Shown piece after piece: positions 26,015 to 33,822 of a DNA stretch of 64,000 bases. The stretch covers positions 8,293,501 through 8,357,500 of the forward strand of contig NZ_CP051204.2 of the NCBI RefSeq assembly GCF_012516375.2. The letters run 5' to 3'. The notes under the pieces are model-generated. The model had not been told where the DNA came from and made no database searches. It saw only the letters and a program-made list of their open reading frames with translations. Positions within the stretch are counted from its first letter, which is position 1, and each line of letters starts with the position of its first letter. This DNA is from Chitinophaga oryzae (GTDB taxonomy: Bacteria > Bacteroidota > Bacteroidia > Chitinophagales > Chitinophagaceae). The position numbers and the translations under genes are program-made.

Positions 26015-27124
26015 TTATTTATTCCTTTTACGGGAGAAAAATTTAGCAACGTTGGTGACCTTGTCCAGGATGCGGCTGTCACTTCCGCTGACAGACAGGA
26101 TCAGCTCCCCTTTCACAGCGGCAGGAGCCGGAGCGGCAGCCACGGGGGCGGGCGCCTTGGCTGGCATGGCCGGCATGTTGGCTGCAATAACGGCTTCCTT
26201 AGCGTGCCCCGCAGCAGGGGTATTATCTGCCGGAGCGGCTGCTGCCAGCGTTGTATTCTGCTGCAGGTGTTTTTCCACCACTTCGTCCGAAGTGTTGCGC
26301 GGAGAAGGCAGGGCGGAAATTACCGGTGCATCGGCGGTTGCGGCCGCTGAGGCTACTGCGTTATTATTTTGCGGTTGTTGAGGGGCGGGTGTGGTGGGGA
26401 TAACTTTAGCCCGGGCTGTTTCCTTTTTGCGGGAAGAGGCGGTGCGGCTGGCCGGCATATGCGCTGCTTCCGGGCGGGCAGCTTCCGCGTAGGGGGCTGC
26501 CGGCGTTTCCGTTTTTTCCGGGGCCGGAGCGGGAACAGCAGCCGTTTCCGGTTGACCGGCCTGTGGGGTCATTGCTTCCTTCGTCACCGTACCGGCTATG
26601 GGCTGACTGTTATGACGGTCACCCGCGGGCAACAGCCAGATCAGCAACCCTGTCAGTACCGCGGCGGCGGTAGCTCCCCACCAGTAAGCCGCCATTCTGA
26701 CGGTTTTACGGGAAGTGCGGTACAGGCTGGCCTTGTTGGCGAATACCACAGTGGTATCCGGCTCCAGTTTCACCACCTGCAGCAGCGCCATCTCCTTTTG
26801 CGCTTCGGGATGTTCCCGAAGCCAGGATTTCAGGCGGACAGTGTCTTCAGCAGGCAGTTCTCCGTCCACATAGCTCAGCATCATCGATTCATAGGCTTCA
26901 GTGGCGGCGGCGGGCGTATGACGGTACAAGGCTGCCTTCTGATCAAATACGACCTGTTCGTCCGGTACCACGCAGGCACCTTTCAGCAGCTCCAACTCGG
27001 CCCGTATATGAGGATGTTGTTGCAGGAACTGTTCCAGCGCGGCTTGTTCCGCGTCGTCCAGTTCGTTATCCACATAACTGAGCAGGTAAGATTCGTAATT
27101 CGATATGTCGATCTCTACAGCCAA
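26015..27124 (-). CDS. Membrane anti-sigma-like protein with duplicated N-terminal motif
   Basis: The 369-residue protein begins with two copies of a short cytoplasmic motif: YESYLLSYVDNELDD at about 10 and YESMMLSYVDGELPAED at about 78. Each is followed by a helix and a VVF(D/A)xKAxLYR sequence. One membrane helix lies near 145-166, then a long Pro/Ala-rich periplasmic region and a short C-terminal domain with ELILSVSGSDSRI. The initiator is TTG: the frame is closed by a stop two codons upstream and no ATG is usable before the first motif. It follows the ECF sigma gene by 38 bases and precedes the beta-barrel gene. It is probably the anti-sigma factor of this locus. Confidence 0.78.
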   Translation of the reverse strand: MAVEIDISNYESYLLSYVDNELDDAEQAALEQFLQQHPHIRAELELLKGACVVPDEQVVFDQKAALYRHTPAAATEAYESMMLSYVDGELPAEDTVRLKSWLREHPEAQKEMALLQVVKLEPDTTVVFANKASLYRTSRKTVRMAAYWWGATAAAVLTGLLIWLLPAGDRHNSQPIAGTVTKEAMTPQAGQPETAAVPAPAPEKTETPAAPYAEAARPEAAHMPASRTASSRKKETARAKVIPTTPAPQQPQNNNAVASAAATADAPVISALPSPRNTSDEVVEKHLQQNTTLAAAAPADNTPAAGHAKEAVIAANMPAMPAKAPAPVAAAPAPAAVKGELILSVSGSDSRILDKVTNVAKFFSRKRNK

Positions 27125-27162
27125 AAATTATTTATTATTAACTTATTAACAATTATAAATAT

Positions 27163-27648
27163 TTATATCACGTTTTCCATCTTTACCAGATAATTTTTTA
27201 AATGTATCCTGGCCCGATGGAGGTAAACCTTTACCTGGGAGGGGTTGAGCTGCATGATTTCGCCTATTTCCTCATAGCTGTAACCTTCATAATCTTTCAG
27301 CAGCACCAGTGACCGCTGCACCTCACTCAGATTAGCCAACGCCCTGGCAATCACCTCTTTGGCATTGTTGATCTTATGGTCCGCCACTTTCATCTCGTCC
27401 TTGAACTCGTCTACCAGTGTCACCCGCTTTGTCTTACGTACATGATCGATCATATTATGGTACGCCACTGTAAACAGGTACGATTTTGCCTTTTCAAAAG
27501 GCACGTCCTGGCAGTGCTTCCACAATATTTCGAATGCGTTCTGTACTACGTCCCTGGCATCTTCCGCGTGGTCCAGGTTTTTGATAATAAAGCGGAATAT
27601 ATTGTCCGAATACAGATCCACACATTTATTGTACTCCTTTTCCGTCAT
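27163..27648 (-). CDS. ECF-type RNA polymerase sigma factor
   Basis: The 161-residue protein has region 2 (LYSDNIFRFIIKNLDHAEDARDVVQNAFEILWKH ... KAKSYLFTVAYHNMIDHVRK). Region 4 is LANLSEVQRSLVLLKDYEGYSYEEIGEIMQLNPSQVKVYLHRAR. The organisation is typical of a short Bacteroidota ECF factor. It heads an apparent operon with the TTG-initiated anti-sigma gene, the beta-barrel gene and a small secreted protein. Autoregulation is likely by analogy; I could not confirm a promoter upstream. Confidence 0.93.
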   Translation of the reverse strand: MTEKEYNKCVDLYSDNIFRFIIKNLDHAEDARDVVQNAFEILWKHCQDVPFEKAKSYLFTVAYHNMIDHVRKTKRVTLVDEFKDEMKVADHKINNAKEVIARALANLSEVQRSLVLLKDYEGYSYEEIGEIMQLNPSQVKVYLHRARIHLKNYLVKMENVI

Positions 27649-27990
27649 TCCGGTGGTGCGGGATTTTAGTGCTAAGTTCCGACTTTTACTTTAATACCTA
27701 TCATGGTCACCATCCGCCTACCCACACCTAAATCATCAGCTTACACCGCTTTTTTCCGGTTTGCACAGCAGGAACAGTTTATATAAAACTGATCATCAAC
27801 CCATTATCCAGCACATTATTTTTGTATCTCTCTTTCTCAGGTCAAATTCACAGTTTTCCACTACATGGCATCTTTAATCGTGATAGTATTATGACGGAGT
27901 GCTGCCGTTAAATGTTACACCTTGGTCAAACTTTTTACCCTCCGCGCCGTTAACTGTGGATGCGACAGAGATTCGTAATACTTTTATTGC
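27649..27990. other. Gene-free spacer between divergent sigma and kbl genes
   Basis: No coding frame is supported. On the minus strand GGAACTT occurs about 40 bases before the sigma ATG and could be an ECF -35 box, but no convincing -10 partner was found. The right end merges into the kbl promoter. Confidence 0.4.
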
Positions 27991-27993
27991 CTA

Positions 27994-28002
27994 TAACTTT
28001 GC
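27994..28002 (+). promoter_or_regulatory. Bacteroidota -7 element for kbl
   Basis: TAACTTTGC matches TAnnTTTGC exactly. TTCG, an imperfect -33 box, lies 18 bases upstream. The ATG follows 32 bases later. Confidence 0.6.
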
Positions 28003-28033
28003 AAAAGCGTTATAATTAAATATTGTACTTACT

Positions 28034-29221
28034 ATGAATAAGAAGTTTACGTCCCGCTTACGGGAAGAACTGGAGGAAATCAACAAAGCCGGTCTGTATA
28101 AGAGAGAGCGTATCATTACATCTGAGCAGGGAGCTGAAATACAGGTTGGCGGTAAGACGGTCATAAATTTTTGCGCCAATAACTATCTGGGACTGTCTTC
28201 TCATCCGGCTGTGGTGAAAGCGGCCAAAGATGCCATCGACACCCATGGCTACGGTATGAGCAGCGTCCGCTTTATCTGCGGCACCCAGGACATTCACCGG
28301 GAACTGGAAGAAAAAATCTCCAAATTCCTTGGCACGGAAGACACCATCCTGTACGTAGCCGCCTTCGACGCCAACGGTGGCGTGTTCGAGCCACTGTTCG
28401 GCGAACAGGACGCCATCATCTCCGATGCCCTGAACCATGCTTCCATCATCGACGGGGTGCGTTTGTGCAAAGCCAAACGTTTCCGTTATGAACATAACGA
28501 CATGGCTGACCTGGAAGCCAAACTGAAAGAGGCCCAGGACTGCCGCAGCCGTATTATCGTAACAGACGGCTCCTTCAGCATGGACGGTACGATTGCCCAG
28601 CTGGACAAGATCTGCGACCTGGCGGATAAATACGACGCCATCGTAATGTCCGACGAAAGCCACTCTTCCGGTTTCCTTGGCAAAACAGGCCGTGGCACCC
28701 ACGAATACCGCAACGTCATGGGCCGGGTAGACATCATCACCGGTACGCTGGGCAAAGCGCTCGGCGGCGCTTCCGGCGGCTTCACCAGCGGCCCGAAAGA
28801 AGTGATCGATATCCTGCGTCAGCGCAGCCGTCCTTACCTGTTCTCCAACTCCGTGGCTCCCAGCATCGTAGGCGCTTCCATCGCCGTTCTCGACATGCTG
28901 AGCGAAACCACTGAGCTGCGCGACAAACTGGAATACAACACCCGCTATTTCCGCACGAAAATGACCGAAGCCGGCTTCGATATCAAACCCGGCGACCACC
29001 CGATTGTGCCGGTTATGCTGTACGACGCCGTACTGAGCCAGCAAATGGCGGAAAAACTGCTGGCAGAAGGCATCTACGTGATCGGCTTTTTCTTCCCGGT
29101 AGTGCCCAAAGGCCAGGCCCGTATCCGTGTACAGCTCAGCGCCGCCCACGAACAGGCCCATCTCGATAAAGCTATAGCCGCCTTCACCAAAATAGGTAAG
29201 GAACTGGGCGTGATTAAATAA
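28034..29221 (+). CDS. kbl: Glycine C-acetyltransferase (2-amino-3-ketobutyrate CoA ligase)
   Basis: Kbl cleaves 2-amino-3-ketobutyrate with CoA to glycine and acetyl-CoA in threonine breakdown. It is a cytoplasmic PLP enzyme of the alpha-oxoamine synthase group. The 395-residue protein shows [31 protein letters not shown] (Kbl-like and unlike BioF), [17 protein letters not shown] and the PLP lysine Lys241 in [14 protein letters not shown]. The C-terminal part has [18 protein letters not shown] and [16 protein letters not shown]. threonine dehydrogenase is not adjacent. The stop codon is shared with the start of a palindromic element. Assignment to Kbl over BioF or serine palmitoyltransferase is good but based on motifs. 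Confidence 0.92.
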   Translation: MNKKFTSRLREELEEINKAGLYKRERIITSEQGAEIQVGGKTVINFCANNYLGLSSHPAVVKAAKDAIDTHGYGMSSVRFICGTQDIHRELEEKISKFLGTEDTILYVAAFDANGGVFEPLFGEQDAIISDALNHASIIDGVRLCKAKRFRYEHNDMADLEAKLKEAQDCRSRIIVTDGSFSMDGTIAQLDKICDLADKYDAIVMSDESHSSGFLGKTGRGTHEYRNVMGRVDIITGTLGKALGGASGGFTSGPKEVIDILRQRSRPYLFSNSVAPSIVGASIAVLDMLSETTELRDKLEYNTRYFRTKMTEAGFDIKPGDHPIVPVMLYDAVLSQQMAEKLLAEGIYVIGFFFPVVPKGQARIRVQLSAAHEQAHLDKAIAAFTKIGKELGVIK

Positions 29222-29348
29222 TTACGGATTACGGATTACGAATTACGAATGGAGGGCTCCCTTTTGGAAAGGTTATTAAGTAACCGACCTGTAAGGGAGC
29301 CCTCCATTCGTAATTCGTAATTCGTAATTCGTAATTGGATCCGTAATT
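29219..29348. repeat. Palindromic intergenic element, copy C
   Basis: The left arm has ATTACGGATTACGG then ATTACGAATTACGAAT and GGAGGGCTCCCTT. The right arm has AAGGGAGCCCTCCATTCG, then repeated TAATTCG units and a final ATCCGTAATT. The arms are built from tandem seven-base units around a GC-rich stem. It begins at the kbl stop. Confidence 0.85.
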
Positions 29349-29381
29349 TCGCACCTGACTATTTACTAAATCATGATACTG

Positions 29382-30185
29382 ATGAAACGATTTGGCTGGA
29401 TGTTATCAGCACTGTGCCTTTTCATGGCCGCCTGCGCACCGAACAACGTTAAGGAAGAAAAAGGCTGGGAGAAATATTTCACCGAGTACAAGGTGGAAGG
29501 CACTTTTATGCTATTCAACAACGCACAGGGCACCTTCAAAGTGTATAACCTGGACCGCGCCAAAGAACGTTTCCTGCCGGCTTCCACCTTCAAGATCTTT
29601 AACTCGCTGGTGGGCCTGCAGACCGGTGTAATCACCGATACCGGCATGGTAATCCCCTGGGATGGTGTTACCCGCAAATACCCGGCATGGAACCAGGACC
29701 TGAGCATGCAGCAGGCGTTTAAAGTATCTGCCGTTCCCTATTTCCAGGAAGTGGCACGCCGCATCGGCAAAACCAATATGCAGCTATGGCTGGACTCCGT
29801 TAAATACGGCAACATGAAAATGAGCCGTGTGGATACTTTCTGGCTCGACAACTCCCTGCAGATCTCCGCAGACGAAGAGCTGGGTTTTGTCAAAAAACTG
29901 TATTTCGATCAGTTGCCCTTCGCCAAAACCAATATGCAAACAGTGCGCGACGTGATGCTGATGGAAAAAACCCCAAAATACGAGCTTTCCTATAAAACCG
30001 GCTGGGGCACCGCCGGCGCTAAACAAATTGGCTGGATCGTAGGCTGGGTGGAAGAAAACAGACACCCCTCCTTCTTTGTCCTGAACATTGAAACAGAAGA
30101 TCCCAACTTTGACATGGTCAAAAACCGGATGGCTATTCTCCGTAATATCCTCACCGAAGCCGGCTATTTCAAAGGAGAAATGTAG
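29382..30185 (+). CDS. Class D (OXA-type) beta-lactamase, predicted lipoprotein
   Basis: Class D enzymes hydrolyse penicillins and sometimes carbapenems through a carboxylated lysine. The 267-residue protein (from MKRFGW) has a lipoprotein signal ending AACAP, so it is probably anchored in the periplasm. All class D motifs are present: STFK at 68-71, SAV at 116-118, YGN at 142-144 and KTG at 205-207 followed by W. The Trp in PWDGV and PAWNQDLSMQQAF also fits. An ATG nine bases earlier is equally possible. It stands between two palindromic elements with no transposon, so it looks like an intrinsic chromosomal gene. The substrate range cannot be read from sequence. Confidence 0.92.
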   Translation: MKRFGWMLSALCLFMAACAPNNVKEEKGWEKYFTEYKVEGTFMLFNNAQGTFKVYNLDRAKERFLPASTFKIFNSLVGLQTGVITDTGMVIPWDGVTRKYPAWNQDLSMQQAFKVSAVPYFQEVARRIGKTNMQLWLDSVKYGNMKMSRVDTFWLDNSLQISADEELGFVKKLYFDQLPFAKTNMQTVRDVMLMEKTPKYELSYKTGWGTAGAKQIGWIVGWVEENRHPSFFVLNIETEDPNFDMVKNRMAILRNILTEAGYFKGEM

Positions 30186-30230
30186 TTATTAGGGTATTTT
30201 ATTATTTGTTTATTGGGTTATTGGGTTATT

Positions 30231-30386
30231 GGATTTACGGATTTTGGAATTTTGGAATTTTGGAATTTAAAAATACTGCGAAGATTACGCCCGGATACCT
30301 GATGCCAGGTCCCGGCGTCCTGTAGCAGGCTCTCCACTGCGTTTTAAATTCCAAAATCCCAAAATCCGTAAATCAAATAACTAAAT
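30231..30386. repeat. Palindromic intergenic element, copy D
   Basis: The left arm has GGATTTACGGATTTTGG with three tandem ATTTTGGA units, then TTTAAAAATACTGCGAAGA. The right arm has CTCCACTGCGTTTTAAATTCC and AAATCCGTAAATC. The core between the arms is GC-rich. Preceding bases (TTATTGGGTTATTGG) match those near copy A. Confidence 0.8.
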
Positions 30387-30491
30387 ACTAAAATGTTAAA
30401 ATATTAAAATGCCCTGTTCCCGCTCTTGTAATACGTGACAAAAAAATTATTTTTGAGATCTTGCCAACCGCAAGCGATCTTAAAACTGCAT

Positions 30492-31514
30492 ATGTTACGT
30501 TTTCAGCATAGTGAATATTTGTGGGCACTGACGTTGTTACTGGTATTGCAGCTGGCTTTCCTGGGAGTATCCTGGTGGAAACGCCGCTCCATACGCCGTA
30601 TAGGTGATCCGGCCCTCGTGGAAAAACTGTTTGCCGGCTATTCCCGTAAACTGTTTGTATTCAAGTTTCTCCTGATTTTCCTGGCCTTTTTCTTCGGTGT
30701 GCTGGGACTTGCCAACCTCCAGAAAGGCAGCCGCATGGAGAAAATCACCCGGAAGGGCGTAGATGTGGTGATAGCGCTCGATGTGAGTAAAAGTATGCTG
30801 GCCAACGACATCCAGCCCGACAGGCTCACCCGCGCCAAACAACTCATCAGCAAACTAATGGACAAGCTGAACAACGATCGCGTAGGCCTCGTGGTGTTTG
30901 CCGGCAATGCTTACCTGCAGATGCCGCTTACCATCGATTATTCCGCCGCTAAAATGTACCTGAGCACCGTCTCCCCGGAGATGATCCCCACACAGGGCAC
31001 CGCTATCGGACAGGCCATCCAGGTGGCCGACGACGCTTTCAACAAAAAAGAACGTAAACACAAAGCACTGGTAGTCATCTCCGATGGGGAAGACCATGAC
31101 GAAACCGCGCTGCAAAAAACCAGGACCGCTTTCGATAACGGCGTGGTTACCAATACCATCGGTATCGGTTCTGTAGCCGGCTCCCCGCTTCCCGACCCGG
31201 AAACAGGCAGCTATAAAAAAGACCGGGAAGGTAATACCGTGATTTCCAAACTCAACGAAAATGAGCTCAAAGGAATCGCCGCTGCAGGAAAAGGTATCTA
31301 TCAACACCTGGACAACAATACGGACGATGTGGTGAATTCGCTGGTCAGCAAGATCGACAGCATGGAGCAGAAAGAATTCGGCGAAAATGTATTCACAGAC
31401 TATAACAGCTATTTCCAATATTTCCTGGGCATCTGCCTGGCGTTACTGCTGATTGAATTTTTCATACCGGAAGTGCGCCTGCCACGCGAGCCCCGGGAAA
31501 CGGCCGTAGCCTAA
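30492..31514 (+). CDS. batB: VWA-domain membrane protein, BatB-like
   Basis: The 340-residue protein has two N-terminal helices (about 10-25 and 55-75), a von Willebrand A domain and a C-terminal helix (about 313-330). The VWA MIDAS motif is DVSKSM, completed by the Thr in PTQGTAIG and the Asp in ISDGEDHDE. Bat proteins in Bacteroidota form a membrane complex tied to stress or gliding-related functions; the exact role is unsettled. The ATG at 30492 begins MLRFQHSEY, before the first helix. It is followed after 12 bases by the TPR gene. MoxR, BatA and BatD genes are not nearby, so only part of the usual Bat set is present here. Confidence 0.85.
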   Translation: MLRFQHSEYLWALTLLLVLQLAFLGVSWWKRRSIRRIGDPALVEKLFAGYSRKLFVFKFLLIFLAFFFGVLGLANLQKGSRMEKITRKGVDVVIALDVSKSMLANDIQPDRLTRAKQLISKLMDKLNNDRVGLVVFAGNAYLQMPLTIDYSAAKMYLSTVSPEMIPTQGTAIGQAIQVADDAFNKKERKHKALVVISDGEDHDETALQKTRTAFDNGVVTNTIGIGSVAGSPLPDPETGSYKKDREGNTVISKLNENELKGIAAAGKGIYQHLDNNTDDVVNSLVSKIDSMEQKEFGENVFTDYNSYFQYFLGICLALLLIEFFIPEVRLPREPRETAVA

Positions 31515-31526
31515 TTTCAACAGATC

Positions 31527-32312
31527 ATGAACATTACTTTTATAAAACAGGGTTGCTTTATGGCTGCATTGCTGCTTACCGGCGTTACCGCGCTGGCGCA
31601 GAACGGCACCAATAAGTTTATCCGAAAAGGCAATGAACTGTATCAGAAGCAGCTGTTCAGCGACGCAGAGGCCAACTATAAGAAAGCCCTGGAGCAAAAT
31701 GCCCAATCAGCCGTAGGCAGTTATAACCTGGGCAATTCCCTCTATCAGCAGAAAAGATTTGACGACGCCCGCACCCAATATGCCAACAGCCTGAAAACAG
31801 CCGACAACAGCCGGATGAAAGCGGAAGCGGATTACAACATCGGCAACACTTTTATGGAAGCCAAAAAGTGGGAAGAGAGCATCAAGTCCTACAAGCAGGC
31901 ACTGAAAATCAACCCGGCCGATGAAGATGCCCGCTACAACCTCGCCTACGCGCAGGCGATGCTGAAAAAACAACAGCAGGACAACAAGGACAATAAAGAC
32001 AACAAGGATAAAAACAAAGACAAGAACAAGGACAAGAACAAAGATCAGCATAAAGACCAGAACAAGGACCAGCAGGATAACGACAAAAAAGATCAGAATA
32101 AAGACCAGCAGGACAAAGACAAAGACAAAAACAAAGACCAGAACAAAGACAAAGACCAGCAGGAACAGCAGAAACCGGAACCACAGCCCAGCAAAATGAA
32201 CAAACAGGAAGCAGAAAGGCTGTTACAGGCATTGTCCCAGGAAGAAAAGAAACTGCAGGACAAAGCCAGGAAAATGAAAGGGCAACCGGTACCTGTGGAG
32301 AAAGACTGGTAA
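31527..32312 (+). CDS. batC: TPR protein, BatC-like, with low-complexity Lys/Asp/Gln tail
   Basis: The 261-residue protein has a signal sequence (cleavage near LAQ at 25). Three TPR-like units follow at about 25-135 (GNELYQKQLFSDAEANYKKAL, YNLGNSLYQQKRFDDARTQY, YNIGNTFMEAKKWEESIKSYKQAL). A tail of about 65 residues (about 152-217) is almost entirely Lys, Asp, Asn and Gln in KDKNKDQ-type units. The last 35 residues are helical. It follows batB and is surely co-transcribed with it; a strong terminator lies 29 bases past the stop. TPRs suggest a scaffold for the Bat complex. The charged tail varies easily in length and may bind cell wall or DNA; this is inference. Confidence 0.82.
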   Translation: MNITFIKQGCFMAALLLTGVTALAQNGTNKFIRKGNELYQKQLFSDAEANYKKALEQNAQSAVGSYNLGNSLYQQKRFDDARTQYANSLKTADNSRMKAEADYNIGNTFMEAKKWEESIKSYKQALKINPADEDARYNLAYAQAMLKKQQQDNKDNKDNKDKNKDKNKDKNKDQHKDQNKDQQDNDKKDQNKDQQDKDKDKNKDQNKDKDQQEQQKPEPQPSKMNKQEAERLLQALSQEEKKLQDKARKMKGQPVPVEKDW

Positions 32313-32340
32313 TCTTCCCGTATACGCAGTAAACAGTAAA

Positions 32341-32375
32341 ATCCGGCAGCATCGACGATACTGCCGGATTTTTTT
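32341..32375 (+). terminator. Rho-independent terminator after batC
   Basis: ATCCGGCAG pairs perfectly with CTGCCGGAT around an 11-base loop, and seven T residues follow. Confidence 0.92.
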
Positions 32376-32830
32376 ATCATAAAAAAACCGGAACATGATT
32401 ATTCCGGCCATTTTACCTAAACCTACAACAGTTACGCATGGTAACAGTACTTTTTGCCAGTAATAAGGTAAGGGGAAGATGTTCGCCGCCTGACTGGTTA
32501 CTCTTTACCTATTTGCCAGCCTAATGGTCTTGTATTCATCTTACATTTCCGGCAAACACCTCCCCGAACTTTAAAACACACTTATTTTTAAGCAGTGCGC
32601 TTTCACGGCTGCTGGTATTTATTTGTTTTATCGCTGGCATTGACCAGAGGGCTTCCCGCCCATCCGGTCCCCTGTCTTGATTGGGTGACGGGAAGACTTA
32701 CAGCACAGTTAACATTTTTAGCATCCTTGCATGATTTCCGGTTCAACGTCAGCGGGTATATAACAATTCAATACACAAAACTAAGTGCAGACGGAACAAT
32801 CTACTAGGACAATTCAGCTATTAACTTGGA
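32376..32830. other. Gene-free spacer between batC and the AraC gene
   Basis: No convincing gene is seen. One weak stem (CTTCCCG at 32652-32658 with CGGGAAG at 32689-32695) has partial inner pairing. A GTG-initiated frame here is not supported. Confidence 0.4.
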
Positions 32831-33694
32831 CTATTTGAACATTATGTCCCGGAAGTCCTGGGGAGAGATGCCGGCGTTGTTTTTAAAAAACCGGCTGAAA
32901 TAGGCAGGATCCTCAAAACCAAGCTCATAGCAGATTTCCTTTACGCTCTTGTGGCTGAAGGCCAGATTTCGTTTGGCTTCCAGGACAATGCGGTCGTGCA
33001 GCAGTTCCGTGACGGTACGGCCGGTGGTTTCTTTCGTGATTTCATTCAACCGCTTGGGTGTCAGCGCAAAAGCGTTGGCGTAGAAGGCCACCTGATGTTC
33101 ACGGGCATAATGTTTTTCCAGCAGGCGGCGGAGCTGGACCACCCGGGAATCGTGATGGAGCGGCCGCATGGTATCGGTAGCGTTGCGCTTTTTCTCTCTT
33201 TCCGCCAGCAACAGGAAGGCGTTGAGGTAATGTTTGACGATGCTGCGGCTGTTGGTGCCCGGCGAGCGGTGTTCCCGGCTCATCAGGTCTACCAGCCCCA
33301 GCAGTGCCGGGGCGGTGTTTTCACCGATATGGATCGGGCCGTAGCCGTGCCAGTTATCGAACAGGTTGGAAAAATCGTACAGCGTTTCTTTGTCGTGTTT
33401 ATTGGCAAAATAAAAGCGTTCGGTGAAGAAAATCACATGGCCTTCCCGCTCACAGTCCAGCTGATGCACCTGTCCGGGCCTCAGCAGGAACAACATATTG
33501 TCTTCCATTTCATACCACACAAAATCGACCATATGCCGGCCTTTGGCTTTGGTAAACCATAAGATCTGGAAATGGTGATGCCGGTGTGGCTGGTGGGTGA
33601 AATCAGTAGCAGCCATCCCCAGTGGGGTGATGTTGAACTGTGATTTCAGCGGCCATTCCTGATAGGGGATGTCCAGACTTTTATTATTCGACAT
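32831..33694 (-). CDS. AraC family transcriptional regulator
   Basis: The 287-residue protein starts MSNNKSLDIPYQEW; an in-frame extension of 14 codons upstream lacks an ATG and support. The N-terminal cupin-like sensor includes HQPHRHHHFQILWFTKAKGRH and LLRPGQVHQLD. The C-terminal double helix-turn-helix has VAFYANAFALTPKRLNEITKETTGRTVTELL and VKEICYELGFEDPAYFSRFFKNNAGISPQDFR, the standard AraC signature. It is divergent from ispG, with no operon partner. Its ligand and target are unknown. Confidence 0.92.
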   Translation of the reverse strand: MSNNKSLDIPYQEWPLKSQFNITPLGMAATDFTHQPHRHHHFQILWFTKAKGRHMVDFVWYEMEDNMLFLLRPGQVHQLDCEREGHVIFFTERFYFANKHDKETLYDFSNLFDNWHGYGPIHIGENTAPALLGLVDLMSREHRSPGTNSRSIVKHYLNAFLLLAEREKKRNATDTMRPLHHDSRVVQLRRLLEKHYAREHQVAFYANAFALTPKRLNEITKETTGRTVTELLHDRIVLEAKRNLAFSHKSVKEICYELGFEDPAYFSRFFKNNAGISPQDFRDIMFK

Positions 33695-33792
33695 AAGTAG
33701 TTCAAATTTAAGCGAATGGCTTCCTTTTGACGGCACCGTTCGTGGAATTTAATGTAGCTTTAAGGTGTGGGCTAATTGCCCTCCAGGTTTAT

Positions 33793-33801
33793 TAACTTTG
33801 C
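33793..33801 (+). promoter_or_regulatory. Bacteroidota -7 element for ispG
   Basis: TAACTTTGC matches TAnnTTTGC exactly and lies 21 bases before the ispG ATG. No good -33 box at the usual distance was found. Confidence 0.6.
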
Positions 33802-33822
33802 ACCTGCAGAAAACAAAAACGT

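Noticed and set aside
32595..32807. GTG-initiated 70-codon frame with a hydrophobic start
   Set aside because: No ATG, no promoter, and the sequence after the hydrophobic stretch looks random.
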